This document shows, one piece after another, positions 58,241 to 64,000 of a stretch of DNA of 64,000 bases; position 1 is the stretch's first letter; the number at the start of each line of letters is the position of its first letter. A program made the translations under genes and the position numbers. The stretch spans positions 248,001 to 312,000 of the forward strand of contig NZ_CP026001.1 in assembly GCF_003086775.1 (NCBI RefSeq), in the 5' to 3' direction. The DNA is from Stenotrophomonas sp. ZAC14D1_NAIMI4_1. GTDB taxonomy: Bacteria; Pseudomonadota; Gammaproteobacteria; Xanthomonadales; Xanthomonadaceae. Below the pieces are notes generated by a model. That model was not told the origin of the DNA, did no database searches, and saw only the letters and a list, made by a program, of their open reading frames with translations.

Positions 58241-59488
58241 TCACTGCGATGCCTTCGGCTTCGAAAAAATCAGTTCACGGTGGTACTTCAAGTAGCTGGC
58301 TAGAGCTTCGGTAGGGCGTTTACGAAGCCCATTTGGAAGATTCAGCAGCTGCCTTTCTTCGACAGACAGTTGATCGGCGACCAGCATGCGGCCTTCGTCA
58401 TCAAAAGAGACAAGTCCAGCGTCGAAGAGGGCATCGAGATTCGCGCTGAGCAGCAGGCCATTCTCTGCGTTCAATCGTTCTTCATCGTCCGAGAGCCGCC
58501 AGGGTTTGCAATGTGATGCGCGCAGTACCGCCCGGACGCTGCATCCAGTCACCGCACATGCGCTGTCCCACAGACTTTCAAGTCGGGCGCGATACTGCCC
58601 TTGCCCGACGCGTGCTTGGATCAGTGCGGTCCGCGTTGTCGGGTCCTCGACATTCCGCTCAACCTGAGTGACATCCTCCGCAATCTCTTCGGGCGTAGGA
58701 CTTGTGTATCTGAATGACTGGACAGGCACGGTGTCCATAACGTCTGCGTACCTGCACTCGTCGCGATCATGAATGGTGCCGAGGCGGATCAGCTGGGAGC
58801 TGTCATACGCAGCGATTCCTTCGCCACCCTCCTGGCTCCTGCAGATCACGCCATAGCCGGCGTATCCCCTTTCCATCAGTGCAACGTGACGCTGCCGTTC
58901 CTGCCATCCAAGCCGGTGAGTATCCTTATCATCCAGCACGAAGATCTGGGTTCTTCCGTCGTGTGACTGCAGGTCCTCCTCCCACAAGCGCAGGAAGACG
59001 CGCCTGCTGACGTCGTCAACTGAACCCCAGGACCAGCGAACGTTGGCCAGTGGGGCGCGCAGGTCTTCGGCGAAGAAGGCAGATGTTCCCTTGGATTCGG
59101 CTTTTGCGGATAGCCCAAGCCTTTCAGCGATGGATATTGAGGACTCTGTCGGGAGATGTGCTGCTTCTGTTGAAGTGAACGGCTGGAATTTGTAGCCCAC
59201 TGACGTAAGAAGTGCCTCAGACCGTTGGAGCAGATCTTCATCGAAGAACGGCCGCCAGTGGGACTCGACAATGATGGCCTCGCAGGTCAGGTCTACACGG
59301 CCGTACCCGAGCAATTTAATGAACCCATCTGATGGCTTGCCGGTCATCAGAATGCGTTTGACGGTATCGAAGCCGCCGTATGTATTGAGCATCTGCTTGA
59401 AGCGCGTCGGGGGATATCCCAGGCGGACCGCTTGCTCTGCCGCCTTGAGCAAGTGGTGTGTGAACTGCTCATTCTCATTGCTGTTCAA
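58241..59488 (-). CDS. HNH endonuclease, possible solitary defence nuclease
   Basis: 415 residues. A TTG at 59488 is chosen because AGGGGGG lies eight bases upstream. The C-terminal ~110 residues carry an HNH-type fold: VLRASHCKPWRLSDDEERLN, then AENGLLLSANLDALFDAGLV. The middle has LFVLDD-like strands and no recognised motif, and the first ~90 residues (GYPPTRFKQMLNTYGGFDTV, GFIKLLGYGRVDLTCEAIIV) resemble a helical domain I have seen in nuclease proteins of defence islands. GC content is clearly lower than in the neighbours, and no methyltransferase is adjacent. Horizontal acquisition is likely; the target is unknown. Confidence 0.75.
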   Translation of the reverse strand: MNSNENEQFTHHLLKAAEQAVRLGYPPTRFKQMLNTYGGFDTVKRILMTGKPSDGFIKLLGYGRVDLTCEAIIVESHWRPFFDEDLLQRSEALLTSVGYKFQPFTSTEAAHLPTESSISIAERLGLSAKAESKGTSAFFAEDLRAPLANVRWSWGSVDDVSRRVFLRLWEEDLQSHDGRTQIFVLDDKDTHRLGWQERQRHVALMERGYAGYGVICRSQEGGEGIAAYDSSQLIRLGTIHDRDECRYADVMDTVPVQSFRYTSPTPEEIAEDVTQVERNVEDPTTRTALIQARVGQGQYRARLESLWDSACAVTGCSVRAVLRASHCKPWRLSDDEERLNAENGLLLSANLDALFDAGLVSFDDEGRMLVADQLSVEERQLLNLPNGLRKRPTEALASYLKYHRELIFSKPKASQ

Positions 59489-59838
59489 TTTGTATTCCCC
59501 CCTGTGACTCAACAACGTTGGATGTAGAGACGGTTCTCTACGATGCAGCCCTATTTGTCGCCCCCGCAGGATTCCCCTGCTGAGTTTCGATGCCCCGGTA
59601 GGGGAGGATCGTCGGCAGCAGGTGCTGTGGTCAACGCATTCATGGCTCAGTGGCAGTGCCCCTCAGACTTTTGGGTCGAGATGCTTCGGGAGGCAGGCGA
59701 TGAGCAGGTTGAGGAAGCGCCCCCCGCTGGACAAGTGGGCGATACCCTTGGATGACTCGAACCCACAGCCTGCCAAGGCCAGCAGCGCCGGTGGCAGCGC
59801 CCTGCCGCGCCAGCGCGGGCAGATTCAGCCGCGCGGTG
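59489..59838. other. Gene-poor stretch of lower GC beside the HNH gene
   Basis: A plus-strand ATG at 59643 begins MAQWQCPSDFWVEMLREAGD and runs about 40 residues, but no ribosome binding site or family is seen. It may be a gene remnant left by an insertion. No other gene is supported. Confidence 0.4.
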
Positions 59839-59887
59839 TAAACTATTGATCTCACTGGCAATGCCAGTCTCCACGATCAACACCCCG

Positions 59888-60892
59888 ATGACGTCCGCCA
59901 CCGCCCGTTACGCCGATTCCCTGCGCCTGTCCGTTGCCCCCATGATGGACTGGACCGACCGCCACTGCCGCGTGTTCCACCGCGTGCTGGCGCCGGGTGC
60001 GCGGCTGTACACCGAGATGGTGCACGCCAACGCGGTCATCCACGGCGATCGCGAGCGCCTGCTCGGCTTCGACGCCAGCGAACAGCCGCTGGCCCTGCAG
60101 CTGGGCGGCAGCGATCCGGCCCTGCTGGCGCAGGCCGCGCGCATCGCCGCCGACTGGGGCTACGACGAGGTCAACCTCAACTGCGGCTGCCCGTCCGACC
60201 GCGTGCAGGCCGGGCGCTTCGGCGCCTGCCTGATGCGCGAACCGGCGCTGGTGGCCGAGTGCGTGGCGGCCATGGTCGCGGCGGTGGACATCCCGGTCAC
60301 GGTGAAGTGCCGCCTGGGCGTGGACGAGGACAACGATTACGAGGTGTTCGCCGGCTTCGTCGACCGCCAGGTGGCCGCCGGTGCCGCCATGGTCGTGGTC
60401 CACGCGCGCAACGCTTGGCTGAAGGGCCTGTCGCCAAAGGAGAACCGCGAGGTTCCGCCGCTGAAGTACGACTGGGCCTACCGCCTCAAGCAGGCGCGCC
60501 CGGCGCTGCCGGTGGTCATCAACGGCGGTCTGGCCACCGTGGAGGCGGTGCAGGCCCAGGCCGCGCACGTCGATGGCGTGATGCTGGGCCGCGCGGCCTA
60601 CCACGACCCCTACCTGCTGCATCAGCTGGAGGCGCTGCAGACCGGCGCCGCGCTGCGCCCGCGTGGCGAACTGCTGCGCGCGCTGCGCCCCTACATCGAG
60701 GCCCGCCTGGGCGAGGGCCTGGCCCTGAAGCACATCACCCGCCATCTGCTGGGCCTGTTCCATGGCCAGCCGGGTGGCCGCGCCTTCCGTCAGGTGCTGA
60801 GCGAGGGCGCGCACCGCCCCGGCGCCGACTGGGCGCTGATCGAGCAGGCGCTGGCGGTCACCGAGCGCGCATCGGACCGTGCTGCAGCGTGA
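59888..60892 (+). CDS. dusA: tRNA-dihydrouridine(20/20a) synthase DusA
   Basis: 334 residues from the ATG at 59888. APMMDWTDRHCRVFHRVL is the FMN-binding start of the DusA type, and the catalytic cysteine is in NLNCGCPSDRVQAGRFGACL. Further blocks are VKCRLGVDEDNDYEVFAGFV, VVHARNAWLKGLSPKENREV and VINGGLATVEAVQAQAAHVD. It reduces U20/U20a in tRNA D-loops. An ATG at 59861 is also in frame; TAAACT at 59839-59844 would place the transcription start near 59851, so both remain possible. Confidence 0.95.
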   Translation: MTSATARYADSLRLSVAPMMDWTDRHCRVFHRVLAPGARLYTEMVHANAVIHGDRERLLGFDASEQPLALQLGGSDPALLAQAARIAADWGYDEVNLNCGCPSDRVQAGRFGACLMREPALVAECVAAMVAAVDIPVTVKCRLGVDEDNDYEVFAGFVDRQVAAGAAMVVVHARNAWLKGLSPKENREVPPLKYDWAYRLKQARPALPVVINGGLATVEAVQAQAAHVDGVMLGRAAYHDPYLLHQLEALQTGAALRPRGELLRALRPYIEARLGEGLALKHITRHLLGLFHGQPGGRAFRQVLSEGAHRPGADWALIEQALAVTERASDRAAA

Positions 60893-60911
60893 CCGCAGTC
60901 ACGTTCCTGAC

Positions 60912-60957
60912 TTGACAAGGCCCGTAGATTCGTCCCGAATGTTCACTTAGATGAACA
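60912..60957 (+). promoter_or_regulatory. TTGACA and TGTTCA-N6-TGAACA palindrome upstream of the PepSY gene
   Basis: TTGACA (60912-60917) lies 20 bases after the dusA stop. The perfect palindrome TGTTCA-N6-TGAACA (60940-60957) follows, where the start site would fall. It may be a second, regulated promoter of the PepSY-phoPQ genes; the -10 is poor. Confidence 0.4.
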
Positions 60958-61069
60958 ACGCCGGAGAGCACCCGGAAAAGTTCAGATCGGATTCACCGCG
61001 CCAAACCAATCATTTGCAAAGGAAATGTAAAGACCGGGTTCCGTATCCGGCGCTCCGGATTTACGACTT

Positions 61070-61098
61070 TTGAACGAATCGCCGTGCTCGGCTAGGAT
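61070..61098 (+). promoter_or_regulatory. Sigma-70 promoter of the PepSY gene, leaderless geometry
   Basis: TTGAAC (61070-61075), a 17-base spacer and TAGGAT (61093-61098), which ends seven bases before the ATG at 61106. Confidence 0.7.
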
Positions 61099-61105
61099 CG
61101 CATCG

Positions 61106-61507
61106 ATGTCTTCCGCTCCCTTCCACCGCCGCATTGCCCTGGCCACCTGCGTGGTCCTGGCGGCTGCCCCCCTTTCTGCAGCGATGGCCCAGCAGCCACC
61201 GCGCGGTGGTGGTGGTGGCGGTGAGCCGCGTGCAGCCATGCGCGCGGACATGCGTACGGACATGATGGATCGTGGTGGCCGTGGCGATGATCGTTCGTTG
61301 TCCGATGCCGTGCGCCGGGTGCAGCGCTCCACCGGTGGCCACATCCTCGGCGCCGAGCGCGTGCCGTTCGATGGCCGGGACATCAACCGGGTCAAATACA
61401 TGGATGACCGGGGCCGCGTCCGCTACATGGACGATCCCGCCCCGGCACGTTCACAGCCGCGCACGCCGCGGTCGGATATGTCATCACTACGCGGCGATAA
61501 CCCCTGA
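61106..61507 (+). CDS. Secreted PepSY-domain protein
   Basis: 133 residues with a signal peptide (RRIALATCVVLAAAPLSAAM). After a glycine- and arginine-rich stretch there is one PepSY-like unit: AVRRVQRSTGGHILGAERVP then NRVKYMDDRGRVRYMDD. Proteins of this type in front of two-component systems often modulate the sensor from the periplasm. phoP starts 71 bases downstream in the same direction. The TTGAAC-17-TAGGAT promoter ends seven bases before the ATG, so the message is probably leaderless. Confidence 0.82.
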   Translation: MSSAPFHRRIALATCVVLAAAPLSAAMAQQPPRGGGGGGEPRAAMRADMRTDMMDRGGRGDDRSLSDAVRRVQRSTGGHILGAERVPFDGRDINRVKYMDDRGRVRYMDDPAPARSQPRTPRSDMSSLRGDNP

Positions 61508-61578
61508 ACAGGGATAGTTGCCGTAATACACCGTACCCACAGGCCTCCGGGCCACACCCAGGACACTAGGGAGAGTTC

Positions 61579-62262
61579 ATGCGTATCCTTCTGGTCGAAG
61601 ACGAAGCCCCGCTGCGTGAGACCCTGGCAGCCCGGCTCAAGCGCGAAGGTTTTGCCGTCGATGCTGCACAGGACGGCGAGGAAGGCCTTTATATGGGCCG
61701 CGAAGTGCCGTTCGACGTCGGCATCATCGACCTGGGCCTGCCCAAGATGTCGGGCATGGAGCTGATCAAGGCCCTGCGCGATGAGGGCAAGAAGTTCCCG
61801 GTGCTGATCCTGACCGCGCGTTCGAGCTGGCAGGACAAGGTCGAAGGCCTCAAGCAGGGCGCCGACGATTACCTGGTCAAGCCGTTCCATGTGGAAGAAC
61901 TGCTGGCCCGCGTCAACGCGCTGCTGCGCCGCGCCGCTGGCTGGAGCAAGCCGACCCTGGAATGCGGTCCGGTTGCCCTGGATCTGGCAGCACAGACGGT
62001 CAGCGTCACCGGCAGCAATGTCGACCTGACCAGCTACGAGTACAAGGTGCTGGAATACCTGATGATGCATGCCGGTGAACTGGTCTCCAAGGCCGACCTC
62101 ACCGAGCACATCTACCAGCAGGATTTCGACCGCGACTCGAACGTGCTGGAAGTGTTCATCGGCCGCCTGCGCAAGAAGCTGGACCCGGACGGCGAACTGA
62201 AGCCGATCGAGACCGTGCGTGGCCGCGGCTACCGTTTCGCGATCCCGCGCAACGAGGGCTGA
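61579..62262 (+). CDS. phoP: PhoP-like OmpR-family response regulator
   Basis: 227 residues with GGGAGAG upstream. The receiver domain has the acidic pair in LLVEDE, the phosphorylation site Asp51 (GIIDLGLPKMSG) and the conserved lysine in DDYLVKPFHVEE. A winged-helix DNA-binding domain follows (TSYEYKVLEYLMMHAGELVS, then VEVFIGRLRKKL-like VLEVFIGRLRKKLD and ETVRGRGYRF). The sequence and position before the sensor match PhoP of Xanthomonadaceae, which responds to low Mg2+ and cationic peptides. phoQ follows after 22 bases. Confidence 0.9.
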   Translation: MRILLVEDEAPLRETLAARLKREGFAVDAAQDGEEGLYMGREVPFDVGIIDLGLPKMSGMELIKALRDEGKKFPVLILTARSSWQDKVEGLKQGADDYLVKPFHVEELLARVNALLRRAAGWSKPTLECGPVALDLAAQTVSVTGSNVDLTSYEYKVLEYLMMHAGELVSKADLTEHIYQQDFDRDSNVLEVFIGRLRKKLDPDGELKPIETVRGRGYRFAIPRNEG

Positions 62263-62284
62263 GCCTTTCACAAGGCGATAAACG

Positions 62285-63709
62285 ATGTCCGGCCGTCTGT
62301 GGTTCTTCCGACGCTGGCGGCCGCGCTCACTGCAGGCGCGCCAGCTGTTCGCCGCGTCCGTGGGCCTGGTCGCGTTCCTGGCCCTGGCCGGTTACGCGCT
62401 GGATGCCGCCTTCGCCGATACGGCGAAGGCGAACCTGCGTGAGCGCCTGAAGAACTACGCCACGGCCTACGCGGCCGGCATCGATTTCACCCGCGACCGC
62501 TCGCTGTACATCCGCGAGCAGCCGCCGGATCCGCGCTTCGACGTGCCCGGCAGTGGCCTGTACCTGCAGGTGGTGATGCCGGACGGCAAGGGCAATTCGA
62601 TGTCCGCCGAAGGCCCGATGCTGCCCACCGTGGGCGGCGGCCTGCTGGCCCCGCGCCAGGAAGTGTTCGAAGGCCCGCTGCCGATGATCCAGATCGACGG
62701 CAGCCAGGGCTCGGTGTACCGCTACGGCCTGGGCCTGGTGTGGGATGCCGACGCCGACCCCGCCACCGAATTCCCGTACACCATCTACGTGATGGAAGAC
62801 TCGCGCGCGCTGGGCGCGCAGCTGCGCGTGTTCCGCAGCCGGGTCTGGTTCTACCTGGGCGGCATCGGCCTGATCCTGCTGCTGCTGCAGACCGTCATCC
62901 TGCAGTGGAGCCTGCGCCCGTTGCGCCGGGTCATCACCGAGCTGACCAAGGTGCAGCGCGGCGAGACCGAGCGCATGAGCGAGCGCCACCCGCGCGAGCT
63001 GGAACCGCTGACCGACAGCATCAATGCCTTCATCGAGAGCGAGCGCGAGAACCTCGAGCGCCAGCGCAACACCCTGGCCGACCTGGCGCACAGCCTGAAG
63101 ACGCCCATCGCCGTGCTGCGCACGCAGATGGACAGCGGTGCCGGCGATGGCGCCCTGCGCGAGGAACTGGATGTGCAGCTGCAGCGCATGAACAACCTGG
63201 TGTCCTACCAGCTGGCGCGTGCCGCCTCGTCGGGCCACAAGCTGTTCTCCGCGCCGCTGCCGGTGGAATCCAACGCCGAGGAAATCGTCCGTGGCCTGGA
63301 GAAGGTCTACGCGTCGAAGGGCGTGCTGTGCGAATTCGACATCGACCCGGCCGCGCGTTTCCATGGCGAACCGGGCGACCTGCAGGAACTGCTGGGCAAC
63401 CTGCTGGAAAACGCCTTCAAGTGGGCCAAGCGCCGCGTGCTGCTGACCGCACAGCCGCTGCCGGCACCCAACGCGCGCCGCGCCGGCCTGCTGCTGGCGG
63501 TGGACGACGATGGCCCGGGCATCGCCCCGGAAGACATCGGCAAGGTGCTGCAGCGTGGTGTGCGCGGCGATGAGCGCGTGCAGGGCCACGGCATCGGCCT
63601 GTCGATCGTGCAGGACCTGATCAAGGATTACCGCGGCGAGCTGCTGGTGGCCCGTTCCAGCGAGCTGGGCGGCGCCCGCTTCGAAGTGCGCCTGCCACCG
63701 GGGCCGTAA
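62285..63709 (+). CDS. phoQ: PhoQ-like sensor histidine kinase
   Basis: 474 residues. Two membrane segments (LFAASVGLVAFLALAGYALD and FYLGGIGLILLLLQTVILQW) flank a periplasmic sensor of roughly 150 residues. A HAMP-like region follows, then the phosphorylated His269 in LADLAHSLKTPIAVLR. The ATPase domain has NLLENAFKWAKR (N box), DDDGPGIAPEDIG (G1) and GHGIGLSIVQDL (G2). It should phosphorylate the adjacent PhoP in response to Mg2+, acid or cationic peptides. The acidic patch typical of enterobacterial PhoQ is not obvious. Confidence 0.9.
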   Translation: MSGRLWFFRRWRPRSLQARQLFAASVGLVAFLALAGYALDAAFADTAKANLRERLKNYATAYAAGIDFTRDRSLYIREQPPDPRFDVPGSGLYLQVVMPDGKGNSMSAEGPMLPTVGGGLLAPRQEVFEGPLPMIQIDGSQGSVYRYGLGLVWDADADPATEFPYTIYVMEDSRALGAQLRVFRSRVWFYLGGIGLILLLLQTVILQWSLRPLRRVITELTKVQRGETERMSERHPRELEPLTDSINAFIESERENLERQRNTLADLAHSLKTPIAVLRTQMDSGAGDGALREELDVQLQRMNNLVSYQLARAASSGHKLFSAPLPVESNAEEIVRGLEKVYASKGVLCEFDIDPAARFHGEPGDLQELLGNLLENAFKWAKRRVLLTAQPLPAPNARRAGLLLAVDDDGPGIAPEDIGKVLQRGVRGDERVQGHGIGLSIVQDLIKDYRGELLVARSSELGGARFEVRLPPGP

Positions 63710-63726
63710 ACCCCGGCACTTCGATC

Positions 63727-63792
63727 CGCCGGGCATGGCCCGGCGCTACCGGTCGACGTGCCCGCAGGTAGCGCCGGGCCATGCCCGGCGAA
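63727..63792. repeat. Inverted pair of SMAG-type REPs
   Basis: An inverse unit ending GGCCCGGCGCTAC is followed by GTAGCGCCGGGCCATGCCCG, between the convergent phoQ and mtfA genes. Confidence 0.87.
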
Positions 63793-63800
63793 CGGATGAA

Positions 63801-64000
63801 TCAATCGGCCATTGCCGGCGGCTCGCCATAGAACCGCCGCAGATGCGCGGCCACGTCCGGCAGCGCGTGCGCCAGCAGATCCGGCGCGGAGAAGTGGTAC
63901 TCGCTGGCCACCGCGAAGAACTCTTCCGGCGCCTCGGCCGCATACGGGTCGATCAGCGTCTCCACGCCAGCATCCACCTGCGCGCAGAACGCGTCGTAGG
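63801..64000 (-). CDS. mtfA: MtfA-family zinc peptidase (3' part; gene starts beyond the window)
   Basis: The minus-strand frame is open from the window edge to a TGA at 63801-63803, giving 65 residues of C-terminus. The segment LIDPYAAEAPEEFFAVASEY then HFSAPDLLAHALPDVAAHLR matches the end of MtfA, including the glutamate pair in PEEFFAV that follows the zinc site. In E. coli MtfA binds the Mlc repressor and controls glucose uptake; whether this holds here is unknown. The catalytic HExxH lies outside the window. Confidence 0.8.
   Translation of the reverse strand, partial: YDAFCAQVDAGVETLIDPYAAEAPEEFFAVASEYHFSAPDLLAHALPDVAAHLRRFYGEPPAMAD

Noticed and set aside
59738..59775. tRNA-like T-arm (GGGTTCGAGTC on the minus strand) beside the HNH gene, possible attachment site
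   Set aside because: The flanking stems do not pair properly and no acceptor, D-arm or anticodon arm can be found, so a tRNA or a clean tRNA fragment is not supported.
63746..63943. Minus-strand ORF of 65 codons with an ATG near the end of the window
   Set aside because: It is in a different frame from the mtfA C-terminus, arginine- and serine-rich, and crosses a REP pair.

Overview
The window looks like a chromosomal segment of a Stenotrophomonas species, probably the S. maltophilia complex (Xanthomonadaceae). The evidence is the high GC content, the gene neighbourhoods (ubiJ-ubiB, aceB-aceA beside a LysR gene, liu and mms operons, a PepSY gene followed by phoP-phoQ), and more than twenty short palindromes starting with GTAG that match the REP family known as SMAG. 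No rRNA, tRNA, IS element, prophage or CRISPR array was found. I made these calls by reading alone; family names come from motif recognition, not database searches.

Layout. 1-7 kb: ubiquinone (ubiJ end, ubiB), tRNA modification (truC), ribosome rescue (arfB), a lipid acyltransferase and a periplasmic lipoprotein oligopeptidase. 7-8 kb: a tandem pair of degenerate type II dehydroquinase-like proteins. 8-11 kb: a short signal peptidase I, an MFS transporter and a LysR regulator. 11-15.5 kb: LysR regulator and the glyoxylate shunt (aceB, aceA). 15.8-20.9 kb: a signalling and peptide-maturation cluster: a cyclic-nucleotide-binding GGDEF protein, a membrane-bound class III cyclase with a TPR-like part, a short NHLP-like precursor peptide and a SagB-like dehydrogenase. 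20.9-26.4 kb: leucine degradation (liuD, liuB, liuA) with a divergent TetR gene. 26.6-32.5 kb: cytochrome c, secreted nuclease, EamA transporter, hydrolase, zapE and a DUF2884 protein. 32.8-36.7 kb: class Ia ribonucleotide reductase behind a promoter covered by two NrdR-like boxes. 37-43.6 kb: small enzymes, transporters, a sirtuin, purU and pncA. 43.7-44.7 kb: queH behind a cobalamin riboswitch. 45-47.3 kb: patatin phospholipase and a hypothetical gene. 47.7-54.8 kb: an XRE/ScfR-type regulator divergent from a complete valine-degradation operon. 54.9-58.1 kb: Ohr, a CDF-type transporter and a SulP transporter. 58.2-59.5 kb: a lone, lower-GC HNH endonuclease. 59.9-64 kb: dusA, PepSY protein, phoP-phoQ and the end of mtfA.

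How the parts fit. The liu and mms operons and the glyoxylate shunt handle acyl-CoA units from branched-chain amino acids and acetate, each with its own divergent regulator. The riboswitch in front of queH makes sense because QueH is the cobalamin-independent replacement for the cobalamin enzyme QueG. The 15.8-20.9 kb cluster joins a cyclic nucleotide to c-di-GMP circuit, like the Xanthomonas XC_0250/XC_0249 pair as I remember it, to a ribosomally made peptide whose product is unknown; this is the best candidate for an undescribed system.

Two window-wide patterns stand out. Several genes have a -10-like hexamer exactly six bases before the start codon and no ribosome binding site, which suggests leaderless mRNAs. 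Two intergenic regions carry a long hairpin element with a conserved core but different arm sequences.
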